NCBI RefSeq assembly: GCF_002743055.1
Contig: NZ_PDYM01000001.1
Coordinates: forward strand, 1-64,000
Direction: 5' to 3'
DNA: 64,000 nucleotides
Source of the DNA: Sporosarcina sp. P13
GTDB taxonomy: Bacteria > Bacillota > Bacilli > Bacillales_A > Planococcaceae
Each line of letters begins with the position of its first letter. Positions within the stretch are counted from its first letter, which is position 1. Below are positions 34,700 through 44,592 of this stretch, in pieces. The position numbers and the translations under genes are program-made. The notes under the pieces were generated by a model. That model had not been told where the DNA came from. It ran no database searches and saw only the letters and a program-made list of their open reading frames with translations.

Positions 34700-35449
34700 T
34701 TACTCATTCATTTCATAATTCAAAAACTGTTTCGTACGCTGTTCTTTTGGTGTTTTAAATATTTCATCTGGACTGCCCGACTCGACGATCATTCCGTCGT
34801 CCATAAAAATCACACGATTCGCTACGCTGCTTGCGAATTCCATTTCATGTGTTACGACTATCATTGTCATATGTTCTTCTGCTAGATTTTTCATAACGTG
34901 TAGCACTTCTTTCGTCAACTGCGGATCAAGTGCAGAAGTTGGCTCATCAAATAATAGTATTTCCGGGTTCATCATTAACGCCCGCGCTATCGCCACACGC
35001 TGTTTTTGACCACCAGATAACCTTGATGGAAATTCATCTGCTTTTGAAGCAAGACCTACTTTATCAAGCAGTTCAATCGCTCGATTACTGTATTCTTTAG
35101 CTTTTTCTTTTTTCACAAGTTTTGGTGCTAACTCTAAGTTTTGTTTGACAGTCAGATGCGGAAATAGATTAAATTGCTGAAATACCATTCCCATTTTTGC
35201 ATTGATCTTTTTACTATCTGCTGGACTTGTGTAAACTCCATTGTTCACCAAATAATCGCCATCAACTAAAATACTGCCACCACCGACTTGCTCCAACTGG
35301 ATCAAACTACGAAGCATCGTACTTTTCCCTGATCCTGAAGGTCCGATGATGGCCAAGACATCATTTTGTTCTACATCAAACGAAATATCTTTTAAAACTT
35401 CTAGTGATCCGAATGATTTTTGTAAATTACGCACTTCAATGAAAGACAT
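34700..35449 (-). CDS. Polar amino acid ABC transporter ATP-binding protein
   Basis: 249-residue ATPase of the GlnQ/TcyN/ArtR type. Walker [10 protein letters not shown] loop [12 protein letters not shown], signature [15 protein letters not shown], Walker [15 protein letters not shown] and switch VVTHEMEFA are all intact. Last gene of a three-gene importer; 12 bases follow the permease gene. The exact amino acid (cystine, glutamine, arginine) cannot be told from sequence alone. Confidence 0.92.
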   Translation of the reverse strand: MSFIEVRNLQKSFGSLEVLKDISFDVEQNDVLAIIGPSGSGKSTMLRSLIQLEQVGGGSILVDGDYLVNNGVYTSPADSKKINAKMGMVFQQFNLFPHLTVKQNLELAPKLVKKEKAKEYSNRAIELLDKVGLASKADEFPSRLSGGQKQRVAIARALMMNPEILLFDEPTSALDPQLTKEVLHVMKNLAEEHMTMIVVTHEMEFASSVANRVIFMDDGMIVESGSPDEIFKTPKEQRTKQFLNYEMNE

Positions 35450-35461
35450 AGTTTTCTCCCC

Positions 35462-36121
35462 TCAATCGTATTGCAGCTTTCTCTCTAAATATTTGAACAC
35501 AACCGTCAACCCAAAGGCTATTAGCAAATAAATCCCTGCCGCAATGAAAAACGGAATGATCGTGAAATCGCGATTGACCACGGTCTGTGCATAGTGAAGC
35601 AATTCTGGAACCGCCACTGCATATAACAGAGCCGTATCCTTTACTAATGAAACTGATTCATTGGCAATCGGGGGCAAAGTCACGCGGAACATTTGCGGTA
35701 AAATGACACGAACGGTTGTCTGCCATTTAGATAACCCAAGTACTTGTGAAGCCTCATATTGACCTTTATCGATAGACAGTAACCCACCACGAAAGATTTC
35801 AGCAAAGTATGCTGCGTAGTTCAAAATAAACGCGAGCGTCGCAGCTACAAAACGATCTAACACTAAATATTCTCCAATTACCGGAAGAAGTGGTAAACCA
35901 AATACAAAGAACAATAGCTGCAATAACAAAGGAGTCCCACGCATCACATAAATATAGGTCTGCGCCAAAAAAGAAATTGGTTTAATACTACTTCTTACGG
36001 CAAGTGTCAACAAGAAACCAAGTGGAATCGAAAGCACAATGGCGAGCACGAACAATAAAACGGTCGCTTTAGCTCCTTCAAGCATTGGGATCAGCATCGA
36101 CATGAAATATTCATAAGTCAT
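35462..36121 (-). CDS. Polar amino acid ABC transporter permease
   Basis: 219-residue HisM/GlnP-type permease with about five spans. Visible are YIYVMRGTPLLLQLLFFVFG near the middle, the loop AEIFRGGLLSIDKGQYEAS contacting the ATPase, and LGLSKWQTTVRVILPQMFRV. The frame is open to 36136, but GGAGGA is eight bases before the ATG at 36119-36121. One such subunit would form a homodimer in the importer. Confidence 0.92.
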   Translation of the reverse strand: MTYEYFMSMLIPMLEGAKATVLLFVLAIVLSIPLGFLLTLAVRSSIKPISFLAQTYIYVMRGTPLLLQLLFFVFGLPLLPVIGEYLVLDRFVAATLAFILNYAAYFAEIFRGGLLSIDKGQYEASQVLGLSKWQTTVRVILPQMFRVTLPPIANESVSLVKDTALLYAVAVPELLHYAQTVVNRDFTIIPFFIAAGIYLLIAFGLTVVFKYLERKLQYD

Positions 36122-36174
36122 TTTAAATTCCTCCAAAAAACCTTCTGCGGTTCATTATACTTCTTCATAATATA

Positions 36175-36214
36175 ATGCCACAGAAAGTTAACTCTCATTA
36201 GCCTTCCGTGGCAT
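36175..36214 (-). promoter_or_regulatory. Intercistronic stem-loop between binding-protein and permease genes
   Basis: ATGCCACGGAAGG and CTTTCTGTGGCAT form a long stem without a following U run. Such structures after solute-binding protein genes commonly protect the upstream message or damp downstream expression; that role is inferred. Confidence 0.6.
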
Positions 36215-36232
36215 ATAATAATTTCTTATAAC

Positions 36233-37027
36233 TTAACGAAGGACTTTATCTTCACCAAACCATTTTGTGGAGATGTCCGCTGCTGTTCCGTCTTCATTCA
36301 TTGTATCCAATGCTTTTTGAAGATCTTCAAGCAATTGTTCGTTACCTTTTTTAACGCCGATTCCATATTCTTCAACAGCTAATGAACCGTCTAACTTCTT
36401 AAATACACCTTCTTCTGATGTAATGTAGTAATCGATAACTACCTCATCAATAACGACTGCATCCAAACGACCTGTTTTCAAATCTGTTAATGCAAGTACA
36501 TTATCCGCGAACTCCGTGACTTTTTTCACTTTTTCATGGATTGGGTGACTTTCTAGTGCAGGACCTGCAGAAGACAGTGCTTGTACACCGACTTCCTTGC
36601 CATCTAGATCTTCAATTGCGTTGATGCTTGAGTCAGCTAGTGTAACAACAACTTGATTATTATCCAAATAAGGTTTTGTGAATAATACTTTTTCTTTCCG
36701 CTCATCTGTAATCGTGTAGCCATTCCAAATCAAATCAATACGGCCACTGCTTAGTTCTGTTTCTTTTGTCTTCCAATCGATTGGCTGGAATTTCGCTGTA
36801 GCACCCATATGCTCAGCCGCGGCTGTTGCCATTTCGATATCGAATCCGACTAATTCATTCTTGTCATCACGGAAGCCCATTGGTGCGAACTTATCGTCAA
36901 CGCCGACGATGATTTCTTTGGCTTTCCCAGCATCCGTTGACTGATCTCCGTCAGAAGACTTGTCCGAACAGCCTGCAATTACTAAAAGCATTGCAGATAC
37001 CAATAATGCAAAGGCTATTTTCTTCAC
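36233..37027 (-). CDS. Polar amino acid ABC transporter substrate-binding lipoprotein
   Basis: 264-residue extracellular solute-binding protein, family 3. Signal peptide with lipobox VIAGCSDK, then EIIVGVDDKFAPMGFRD, LVGFDIEMATAAAEHMG, the GRIDLIWNGYTITDERK stretch that holds the amino acid carboxylate, and DLKTGRLDAVVIDEVV. Start GTG with GGGGG upstream. First gene of the importer operon. Confidence 0.93.
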   Translation of the reverse strand: MKKIAFALLVSAMLLVIAGCSDKSSDGDQSTDAGKAKEIIVGVDDKFAPMGFRDDKNELVGFDIEMATAAAEHMGATAKFQPIDWKTKETELSSGRIDLIWNGYTITDERKEKVLFTKPYLDNNQVVVTLADSSINAIEDLDGKEVGVQALSSAGPALESHPIHEKVKKVTEFADNVLALTDLKTGRLDAVVIDEVVIDYYITSEEGVFKKLDGSLAVEEYGIGVKKGNEQLLEDLQKALDTMNEDGTAADISTKWFGEDKVLR

Positions 37028-37146
37028 TTTGTTTCCCCCTATTTCTAACTCTTTATCGCGTTAATGAGTTAATATACTTTAAAAATAACATTAGTCGGAA
37101 GAAATGAAAAGCCTTTACCTCATTAATTAATATAACTTTTGCATAG

Positions 37147-37172
37147 AAAAAGAATAGACCGATGTCTATTCT
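37147..37172 (-). terminator. Terminator after spoVR
   Basis: AGAATAGAC and GTCTATTCT form a perfect nine-base stem with a four-base loop, followed by TTTTC on the minus strand. Confidence 0.8.
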
Positions 37173-37185
37173 TTAGTCGAACATT

Positions 37186-38583
37186 TTATTTAGACCGTCT
37201 AAACACTTTATGGCCATCATATGAGAATACTAGCGCCTTATTTTCTAGCACAGTCTCTATATGCACGATACGCCCCCACAGATGGTGTATATGAGGTAAT
37301 ACATGCTCCAAGTAAGGTAGGTCTAGTTCAGTGTCTTCGTATCGATGAACGAGGTAGAGTTCTCCGTTACGCATGTAATCCCCATCTTCTACGACTATAT
37401 AAGGAAAGCCTCCATTGACGCGCATGCCGATTAACTGGTTGCGGACAGCGTCAGTTTGCTTGTCTGATATTTTGTAAAGATTCTCCTGCTTTTGAAAGAC
37501 GTACATATCTTCTTGCTTGATCAAGTCATCGGTCAAATAGTTGCGGATGAACGATGTGTCATTTTCAATTTCACGTGCTTCAAAAATTTTCTCACGTCCT
37601 GTTGTTGTCCGTTCTCCACGAAGCTCTGCTTCTTTAGCCGACGCATCATAGCGCTTCTCGATATCTTCGAACATTTTCACACCGAGATAATACGGATTAA
37701 TCGTAGTCTTAGAAGGCTGTAGAACGTTAGCGTTGAGCTTTGCAAATTCAATTGTCTCTGCTGGCGTTAAGTCCATTTGCCGTAATATTTGCTGATGCCA
37801 GTAGGATGCCCAGCCTTCGTTCATAATTTTCGTTTCTAACTGTGGCCAAAAATAAAGCATTTCCTCGCGTAACATCGTCAAAATGTCCGCTTGCCAATTT
37901 GTTATGTTTCGGCTGTTTTCCAAAATAAATAGCAATACATCTTTCTCTTGCTGCGGTGGATTTTTCTTATTCATTTCAATCACCTGCTGTCCAATGATCG
38001 GACGATGATCCAAGTCCCATAAATCATCATACGCTGCGCGTTTAGGCTTCGGTTGATCAAATAAAGAAGAGGCCGGCTTTGCATCTCTTGACAAACTTGG
38101 ATCAACATGCTCTTGAATCGCTAGTACCGCATCTAAAAATGTTTCCACACGTTGCTTGCCATAGCGAATTTCATAGTCTGCAATGCGCTCTGCAGTCGAT
38201 GCCATACTTTCTACCATATCTTTACGTGTTTTGGAGAAGTAAATATTATTCTTAAAGAAGTCGCAATGCGCGAGTACATGCGCAATGATTAATTTATTTT
38301 GGATCAAGCTATTCGTATTCAATAAAAACGCGTAGCAAGGATTCGAATTAATGACTAACTCATAAATTTTACTTAATCCAACGTCATATTGGAGTTTCAT
38401 TTTATGGAACTGTTTACCGAAACTCCAATGTGTAAATCGCGTTGGCATGCCGTACGCACCGAATGTATAGAGGATATCTGCTGGACAAATTTCATAGCGC
38501 ATCGGGTAAAAATCCAATCCAAATCCACTGGCAATTTCCGTAATCTCTGCAATCGCACGTTCTAAGGCTAGTTGTTCAGTCAG
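37186..38583 (-). CDS. spoVR: Stage V sporulation protein R
   Basis: Cytoplasmic protein needed for normal spore cortex formation in B. subtilis; its biochemical action is not established. Characteristic stretches are [48 protein letters not shown] and [11 protein letters not shown]. The first ATG (38517) would remove 22 conserved residues: the frame continues upstream through [17 protein letters not shown], matching B. subtilis. The only start that fits is a CTG at 38581-38583, seven bases after GGAGG, overlapping the yhbH stop as CTGA. The resulting 465 residues are of family length. Last gene of prkA-yhbH-spoVR. Confidence 0.88.
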   Translation of the reverse strand: MTEQLALERAIAEITEIASGFGLDFYPMRYEICPADILYTFGAYGMPTRFTHWSFGKQFHKMKLQYDVGLSKIYELVINSNPCYAFLLNTNSLIQNKLIIAHVLAHCDFFKNNIYFSKTRKDMVESMASTAERIADYEIRYGKQRVETFLDAVLAIQEHVDPSLSRDAKPASSLFDQPKPKRAAYDDLWDLDHRPIIGQQVIEMNKKNPPQQEKDVLLFILENSRNITNWQADILTMLREEMLYFWPQLETKIMNEGWASYWHQQILRQMDLTPAETIEFAKLNANVLQPSKTTINPYYLGVKMFEDIEKRYDASAKEAELRGERTTTGREKIFEAREIENDTSFIRNYLTDDLIKQEDMYVFQKQENLYKISDKQTDAVRNQLIGMRVNGGFPYIVVEDGDYMRNGELYLVHRYEDTELDLPYLEHVLPHIHHLWGRIVHIETVLENKALVFSYDGHKVFRRSK

Positions 38584-39740
38584 CGGAATCCCTCCTTTCG
38601 CTTTTCAAAAAACTTCTTCAGCGCAAAGTAGACATCGCGGTTTTTCTGCAAAATATAGTAATTAAACTTTGGATGCTCGATTGATTTATAAGCCGACATG
38701 AGTGTTGACATTCTTCGGTGCTCATTGACTTCCGCATAACCAAACATATTGGAGATTGCCAATAATTCATCAACGTAATCTAAACATTTACGATTATCAC
38801 TCGTCATATTCTCACCATCTGAAAAGTGTACGGGATAAATATTATAACTAGCTGGCGGATACGATTCCTTAATCACTTGTAATGCCTTCTCATAAGCCGA
38901 GGAGCACCTCGTTCCGCCGCTCTCCCCTTTATTGAAAAAGTTCTCTTCCGTCACGACTTTCGCTTCTGTGTGGTGTGCAATAAATTCGATATCCACTGTC
39001 TCATACTTTGTACGCAAGAACTTCGTCATCCAGAAAAAGAAACTTCTTGCCATATACTTCTCAAATTTCCCCATCGAACCACTTGTATCCATCATTGCGA
39101 GAACGACTGCTTTTGACTGTGGCTTTTCAACGGGATTCCATGTTTTAAATCGCAAATCATCTTCCATAATTGGAGCAATTTCTGCTTTGCCTTTCATCGC
39201 ATTTCGTTTGATAGCCGAAAGCAACGTACGTTTTTTATCTATATTGCCAATCAATCCTTTTTTGCGTATGTCTGTAAAGTCAATGTCTTCAATCGTCGTA
39301 ACCGATTGTTCTTTTTGTTCTAAATCTGGAAGTTCTAATTCCTTGAAAAACATTTCTTCCAATTCTTCCATTGATACTTCCGTTTCATAGATGTCTTGAC
39401 CTGGTTGATCCCCGGCTTCTTTGCCTTGCCCTGGTTGTGCCTGTTGCTCTCCTTGCGCAACTACATCACCAACTGCACTATCTCCTTGCCCTTGGCCAAC
39501 GTGCTTGGACTTATCGTGGTTGTAACGAATTTTAAATTCATCCAATGAGCGAATTGGGATTTTTATTACTTCTTTTCCATTAGATAATACGATACTTTCC
39601 TCACTAATCAAGTCTGGTAAGTTACTTTGCAACACTTCTTTAATTTTATCCAGATGGCGTTGCTGATCCTGGTGGCCTTTGCGATGGAGAGTCCAATTTT
39701 CTTCAGTAACAACAAATCGACTGTTCTCTTGTTCTTCCAT
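38580..39740 (-). CDS. yhbH: Sporulation protein YhbH (von Willebrand A-like)
   Basis: 386-residue DUF444 protein that accompanies the PrkA kinase in sporulating and many other bacteria. It has a Gln/Gly-rich, disordered segment near residues 75-110 ([13 protein letters not shown] onwards) and a C-terminal vWA-like domain with the metal site [11 protein letters not shown]. In B. subtilis it belongs to the mother-cell (sigma-E) set. Between prkA and spoVR; its stop overlaps the spoVR start. Confidence 0.93.
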   Translation of the reverse strand: MEEQENSRFVVTEENWTLHRKGHQDQQRHLDKIKEVLQSNLPDLISEESIVLSNGKEVIKIPIRSLDEFKIRYNHDKSKHVGQGQGDSAVGDVVAQGEQQAQPGQGKEAGDQPGQDIYETEVSMEELEEMFFKELELPDLEQKEQSVTTIEDIDFTDIRKKGLIGNIDKKRTLLSAIKRNAMKGKAEIAPIMEDDLRFKTWNPVEKPQSKAVVLAMMDTSGSMGKFEKYMARSFFFWMTKFLRTKYETVDIEFIAHHTEAKVVTEENFFNKGESGGTRCSSAYEKALQVIKESYPPASYNIYPVHFSDGENMTSDNRKCLDYVDELLAISNMFGYAEVNEHRRMSTLMSAYKSIEHPKFNYYILQKNRDVYFALKKFFEKRKEGFR

Positions 39741-39820
39741 TCGAATCCCCGCCTATCTCTCGAACAATTTGTTTCCTTATCCTATGCGACAGCTATATAA
39801 ATATTGACAAAATGGTGAAG

Positions 39821-39865
39821 AAACAAAAAAACAAGATCCGGTGAGGGACCTTGTTTTTTTGTTTT
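39821..39865. terminator. Bidirectional terminator-like hairpin between prkA and yhbH
   Basis: AAACAAAAAAACAAG and CTTGTTTTTTTGTTT form a perfect 15-base, A/T-rich stem around a GC-rich loop, with T runs in both directions. If active on the minus strand it would separate prkA from yhbH-spoVR transcription. Confidence 0.75.
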
Positions 39866-39894
39866 GTGCATAGTAAATACGACTATTCAAAACG

Positions 39895-40056
39895 GATACT
39901 CTGTGGGTGCTCCGGGATTTAGAGCAAAGCCATTCCGCGTTACGTCTCTCGCTACAGAAGGGGTGCTTGCAAACGGTTGGCTCACCGCGGGCCTTCCTGA
40001 ACTGCTTCCGCCTGAAGCGCAAAGTAACGGCATCCTTCTCACACACTCTTTCTCGT
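39895..40056 (+). repeat. GC-rich intergenic repeat, type 1, copy B
   Basis: Plus strand contains CCGGGATTTAGAGC, GGTTGGCTCACCGCGGGCC, CTTCCGCCTGAAGCGC and AAAGTAACGGCATCCTT. The core is shared with the copies at 24.6 kb (direct) and 60.9 kb (inverted). It starts just beyond the prkA stop and is antisense to the prkA transcript. Confidence 0.78.
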
Positions 40057-40057
40057 C

Positions 40058-41953
40058 TTATCTATTCAATAAACTCCCCACATAACGCAGCAGTTCATTC
40101 GCCGAGACAGAATTATAGCCATGCTCATCTACGAGGCGTGCGACGACCTCGTTCATCTTTTTGAGTTGTGTCTCGTCTGGCGTGGCTGAGGTCGTCGTGA
40201 TTTTCACTACATCCTTCAAATCGGCAAATAGTTTCTTCTGAATTGCTTCTCGCAGTCGATCATGCGAACGGTAGTCAAAACGCTGGCTTTTCCGCGCGTA
40301 GGCAGAAATACGGATTAAAATCTCTTCGCGGAATGCTTTCTTCGCATTCTCTGAAATACCAATTTGCTCTTCTAAAGAGCGCATCAACTTTTCATCAGGG
40401 CTCACTTCTTCACCTGTTAACGGATCGCGTAATTTATTTTTATTACAGAACGCTTCTACATTATCTAAATAATTATCCATTAATGTTTTGGCGGATTCTT
40501 CATATGAATAGACAAACGCTTTCTGGACTTCCTTTTTCGCAATTTCATCATATTCTTTACGTGCCATGGAAATATAATTCATATACGTATCGCGATCTTC
40601 AGCAGAAATCGATGCATGCTGATCAAAGCCATCTTTCAATGACCGCAATACATCGAGCGCGTTGATGCTTGGCACTTCTTTACGGATGATGGCAGATGAA
40701 ATTCGGTTGATGACGTAACGCGGATCGACACCATCCATTCCTTCATCTACAAATTCATTCTTCAACTCTTCGGTATCTGCATCGTTAAAGCCTTCCACAC
40801 TTTGGCCATCATACAGACGTAACTTTTTCAAGCGGTCAACGCCTTGTTTCTTAGAAGCTTTTAACCGTGACAAGACCGAGAATATCGCAGCTACCCGTAA
40901 CGCATGTGGTGCAATGTGAACATGAGAAATATCACTTTCCTGAATCATCTTCTGATAGATCTTTTCTTCCGCGCTCACTTTTAGATTATAAGGAATTGGA
41001 ATGACAATTAGTCGGGAGTGTAGCGCTTCATTCTTTTTATTGCTGATGAATGAGCGGTACTCCGTTTCGTTCGTATGTGCGACAATCAATTCATCGGCAC
41101 TGATAAGCGCAAATCTTCCCGCCTTGAAATTTCCTTCTTGCGTCAAAGACAATAAATGCCAAAGAAACTTTTCATCTAACTTAAGCATTTCCTGGAATTC
41201 CATCAAGCCACGATTTGCTTTATTCAACTCTCCATCAAATCGATACGCACGCGGATCCGATTCAGAGCCATATTCGGCAATTGTAGAAAAGTCGATACTT
41301 CCAGTTAAATCCGCAATATCTTGAGATTTTGGATCTGACGGTGTGAATGTACCAATTCCAACTCTACGATCCTCGGAAAATAGAATTCTTTCCACTACTA
41401 CATCTTCAATCTTCCCATCATACTCTTCTTCCAGACGTAAGCTATTTAATGGAGATAGACTGCCTTCAATACGAATACCGTATTCTTTATAAAAAGATTC
41501 CCGCAATGAAGTCGGAATTAGATGCAACGGATCCTCATGCATTGGACAACCCTTAATTGCATACACTGCACCTTCATCTGTACGAGAATACTGCTCTAGA
41601 CCTCTTTTTAGCATCGTTACGATTGTAGATTTACCACCACTGACAGGTCCCATTAACAATAGAACACGCTTTTTAACATCTAGACGCTTCGCTGCTGGAT
41701 GAAAATATTCTTCCACTAAACGTTCAATGGACTCTTCCAAACCAAACAACTCTTTATTAAAGAAATTATACACTTTGCGTCCATCTTGCTTTTCTACACC
41801 CGCACTCTCAATCATTTCATAGATTCGTGAATGAGCCGTTTGTGCAACTTCTTTACGTTCTTTCAGTAAATCCAAATACTCTTTAAATGTTCCTTCCCAC
41901 TTCAATTCATTTTCTTCTCTACGATAGTTATGCAGCTGATTTATAATATCCAA
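40058..41953 (-). CDS. prkA: Serine protein kinase / AAA protein PrkA
   Basis: 631-residue protein with an N-terminal AAA-like ATPase (Walker A GPVSGGKST; the conserved DLTGSIDFSTIAEYGSES and NRGLMEFQEMLK blocks) and a C-terminal kinase-like region (QKAFVYSYEESAKTLMDNY, FREEILIRISAYARK). It acts early in mother-cell sporulation in B. subtilis. The frame is open 40 codons further, but a perfect GGAGGAGATACG precedes the TTG at 41951-41953, and this start gives exactly the B. subtilis length. CATAAGAT about 40 bases upstream resembles a sigma-E -10 (CATACAMT), weak evidence only. Confidence 0.95.
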   Translation of the reverse strand: MDIINQLHNYRREENELKWEGTFKEYLDLLKERKEVAQTAHSRIYEMIESAGVEKQDGRKVYNFFNKELFGLEESIERLVEEYFHPAAKRLDVKKRVLLLMGPVSGGKSTIVTMLKRGLEQYSRTDEGAVYAIKGCPMHEDPLHLIPTSLRESFYKEYGIRIEGSLSPLNSLRLEEEYDGKIEDVVVERILFSEDRRVGIGTFTPSDPKSQDIADLTGSIDFSTIAEYGSESDPRAYRFDGELNKANRGLMEFQEMLKLDEKFLWHLLSLTQEGNFKAGRFALISADELIVAHTNETEYRSFISNKKNEALHSRLIVIPIPYNLKVSAEEKIYQKMIQESDISHVHIAPHALRVAAIFSVLSRLKASKKQGVDRLKKLRLYDGQSVEGFNDADTEELKNEFVDEGMDGVDPRYVINRISSAIIRKEVPSINALDVLRSLKDGFDQHASISAEDRDTYMNYISMARKEYDEIAKKEVQKAFVYSYEESAKTLMDNYLDNVEAFCNKNKLRDPLTGEEVSPDEKLMRSLEEQIGISENAKKAFREEILIRISAYARKSQRFDYRSHDRLREAIQKKLFADLKDVVKITTTSATPDETQLKKMNEVVARLVDEHGYNSVSANELLRYVGSLLNR

Positions 41954-42116
41954 CGTATCTCCTCCAAGTAGGCTGTGATATGTCATCTTATGCCCATAAA
42001 AGAAAAATGATTCGTAATGATTTTCAGAAGAAAATGAATTACTTTTAATTCCTACTAGGTTCTTGGTTTGCATTCCGTTAAAATAGAAAGTACGAGGTGT
42101 GGAAAAGGGGAGTTTT

Positions 42117-42980
42117 ATGAGTAAACAACATAAAAAGGAAACTATAGGACATTTGCTTAGACGCTATCTATTCATTTCTATCGGGGTAGTCGTCACAGCG
42201 ATTGCATTGGATTTATTTCTTATACCGAATTCGGTCATTGATGGCGGTATTATTGGTATAGCACTTATACTGAATTTCATAACAGGCGTACCTTTTGGAA
42301 TCCTAATCTTACTATTCAATCTTCCATTCCTATTTTTCGGCTATAAACATATAGGGAAGAATTTCTTTATCTCTTCCTCATATGCGATCACTTTACTTGC
42401 GATTGTTGAATTTCCACTTAAAAAATTGGGACCTTTCGTGACGGATCCATTACTTGCGACTGTATTCGGTGGTTTATTACTCGGCGCGGGTGTTGGAACG
42501 ATCATTCGTAACGGGGGTGCATTAGACGGAACAGAAATTCTCGGCATTTTGTTGACGCGTAAGATACCATATAGCGTCGGAGAGTTTGTAATGTTCTTCA
42601 ACCTCTTCATCTTCGGTTGGGCAGGTTTTGTACTCGGTCCAGAGAAAGCAATGTATTCCATCATTACCTATTACATCGCATCCAAAGCGATTGATATCGT
42701 CATTCAAGGATTAGACGAGACAAAAGCTGTCATTATCATTTCGGATGAATATGAAGAGATGGGTGAAGCGATTCGTTTGCGACTCGGCCGAAGCATTACA
42801 AAATTACATGGTCGTGGTGGCTTTACCGATAATGAGAAGGATGTAATCTATGTTGTAGTCACTCGACTCGAGATCTCCAAGCTCAAACAAATCGCCACCG
42901 ACATCGATCCATCGGCATTTTTAACGATTATGAACACACAAGAAACACACGGTGCTACATTTAAGTCTCCTATTCATTAA
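42117..42980 (+). CDS. YitT-family membrane protein (DUF161 + DUF2179)
   Basis: 287-residue protein with five spans in the N-terminal two thirds ([39 protein letters not shown] between spans) and a soluble C-terminal DUF2179 domain ([51 protein letters not shown]). Function unknown; paralogues are common in Bacillales. GGGGAG is four bases before the ATG at 42117; the frame opens 18 bases earlier without a ribosome binding site. Divergent from prkA. Confidence 0.9.
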   Translation: MSKQHKKETIGHLLRRYLFISIGVVVTAIALDLFLIPNSVIDGGIIGIALILNFITGVPFGILILLFNLPFLFFGYKHIGKNFFISSSYAITLLAIVEFPLKKLGPFVTDPLLATVFGGLLLGAGVGTIIRNGGALDGTEILGILLTRKIPYSVGEFVMFFNLFIFGWAGFVLGPEKAMYSIITYYIASKAIDIVIQGLDETKAVIIISDEYEEMGEAIRLRLGRSITKLHGRGGFTDNEKDVIYVVVTRLEISKLKQIATDIDPSAFLTIMNTQETHGATFKSPIH

Positions 42981-43014
42981 AAAGATCCCGCCACTGAATA
43001 GAGGCGGGATCTTT
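42981..43014. terminator. Bidirectional terminator between the YitT gene and purU
   Basis: AAAGATCCCGCC and GGCGGGATCTTT form a perfect 12-base stem between two convergent genes. Confidence 0.88.
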
Positions 43015-43021
43015 CCTATTA

Positions 43022-43930
43022 TTAATGGAAGACGATTGTTTTATTGTTTTCTACAATAATGCGGTCTTCGATATGCCATTTCACTGCACGCGCAAGAACG
43101 CGACGCTCAATCGTACGGCCGATTTTCTTTAACTGAATGACATCGTCACGGTGATCGACACGCTCGATGTCTTGCTCGATGATTGGACCTTCATCTAAAT
43201 CATTTGTAACATAATGAGAAGTTGCTCCAATAAGTTTTACACCACGACCGAATGCTCTTTCGTAAGGCTTTGCCCCGATGAAAGCAGGCAAGAACGAGTG
43301 GTGGATATTGATGATTTGATTCGGGAAATGACTAACGAAATCTGGAGTTAGAATTTGCATATAACGTGCCAGTACGAGTACATCGACGTCATACTCTTCC
43401 ATTAACTTGATTTGCTGCTTTTCTACATCTTGACGGATGTCTTTATTGGCAGGTATATAATGAAACGGAATGCCGAGTGCTTCGACCATACCCCGTGCAT
43501 CTTCGTGGTTACTGATGACTACGACGATATCGGTATTTAAATCACCATTTTGCCATTCCCATAGAAGTTCCATTAAGCAATAAGGCTCTTTAGATACAAA
43601 AATAGCTGTACGCTTTAACTCTACTGCGTAAGAGAAGCGATATTCTAAGTCATGCTCGTCTGCTACTTTGTGAAAATCTTGTTCAAGTTGTTCTTTCTTT
43701 TGCAACAAATTATCCGCATGGAATTCGATACGAAGGTAAAACATGCCGCCTTCAGGATCTGTAGAATATTGGCTGGATTCCACGATATTTGCTTGGTGAT
43801 TCAGCAAAAACGTAGAAACTGCTGCAACGATACCCGGTTTGTCTGAACATTTGACGAGCAGTCTTCCGATATTTTTAAGTGTTGCAGATTGTTCTTCTAA
43901 CTGTGTTGCTACCTGACTTTTGTTTGACAT
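43022..43930 (-). CDS. purU: Formyltetrahydrofolate deformylase
   Basis: Hydrolyses 10-formyl-tetrahydrofolate to formate and tetrahydrofolate. The 302 residues comprise an N-terminal ACT domain (GRLLVKCSDKPGIVAAVS) and a formyltransferase domain with VVISNHEDA, MQILTPDF, the catalytic NIHHSFLPAFIGAKPY and the Asp in DLDEGPIIEQD. It lies downstream of the formate dehydrogenase genes on the same strand, so formate made here could be oxidised by the neighbouring enzyme. Confidence 0.94.
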   Translation of the reverse strand: MSNKSQVATQLEEQSATLKNIGRLLVKCSDKPGIVAAVSTFLLNHQANIVESSQYSTDPEGGMFYLRIEFHADNLLQKKEQLEQDFHKVADEHDLEYRFSYAVELKRTAIFVSKEPYCLMELLWEWQNGDLNTDIVVVISNHEDARGMVEALGIPFHYIPANKDIRQDVEKQQIKLMEEYDVDVLVLARYMQILTPDFVSHFPNQIINIHHSFLPAFIGAKPYERAFGRGVKLIGATSHYVTNDLDEGPIIEQDIERVDHRDDVIQLKKIGRTIERRVLARAVKWHIEDRIIVENNKTIVFH

Positions 43931-44085
43931 ATATTTTCCATCTCCTACTAGTTAAGTTGAATCTTCGTTTACTTCTAATCAGATAAATTTCTCCAGTTTC
44001 CTTCCATAGAGAAAGGTAACTAGAGAAATTCTTTTTAAGCTTATACTATAGTATGAAGCATCTGCTGTCTTTTCGCAAAGATTTG

Positions 44086-44574
44086 TTATTCGGCTGAATC
44101 ATTTAAACCTTTACCCATACCTTTGAGGAAGTTCATTCCAAATGTTAAAGCACGATTAATGTCTGGATCATTTACGGACTTCATCAATTGAAGTACACCT
44201 ATTTTTTGTCCTTCTGTCACACCTTTCTCTGCTTCGTTCAATCCTTGCTGGACGCTTTGAGAAAGTTGCTGGACTGTCGCTGGATCAATTGCAGTTAATG
44301 TTCCTGCAGCCGCCAACAAGTTATTCAGCATATTCGTGACTGGTTCTCTAGAGACTTGACCTACTGCAATGCCAGCAATCTTTTCTTTTGCTTGGAGCAT
44401 TGCCTGTAGCGCGTCCAAGGCTCCTATACTATGCAACTCACCAGTGATTTCCATAATCTTTTGCAAGGATTCTTCTTGCTCTGCCATCAACTTCTGCAGA
44501 TCAGCCAATTTCTCTTGCTGTACTTCCATTTCTGTACGTTCTGTCCTTTTGATAGAAGTTATTGGTGCTGCCAT
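44086..44574 (-). CDS. yjgD: DUF1641 protein, formate dehydrogenase partner (YjgD-like)
   Basis: 162-residue helical protein with a coiled-coil-prone N-terminus (about 15-45: LADLQKLMAEQEESLQKIM) and the DUF1641 core at the C-terminus (GVLQLMKSVNDPDINRAL, FGMNFLKGMG). No enzymatic motif. It follows the formate dehydrogenase gene by 18 bases, the same pair as yjgC-yjgD in B. subtilis, so a role as an accessory or electron-transfer partner is inferred from context. Confidence 0.86.
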   Translation of the reverse strand: MAAPITSIKRTERTEMEVQQEKLADLQKLMAEQEESLQKIMEITGELHSIGALDALQAMLQAKEKIAGIAVGQVSREPVTNMLNNLLAAAGTLTAIDPATVQQLSQSVQQGLNEAEKGVTEGQKIGVLQLMKSVNDPDINRALTFGMNFLKGMGKGLNDSAE

Positions 44575-44592
44575 ACCTATTCACCTCACTAT

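Noticed and set aside
36175-36214. Full terminator between binding-protein and permease genes
   Set aside because: The stem is strong but lacks a U run, and the permease and ATPase genes need the same transcript, so it is listed as an intercistronic stem-loop.
39777-40046. Minus-strand open frame of 89 codons between yhbH and prkA
   Set aside because: It covers a terminator-like hairpin and the type 1 repeat, with the same chance peptide as the frame at 24.6 kb. Treated as translation of repeat DNA.
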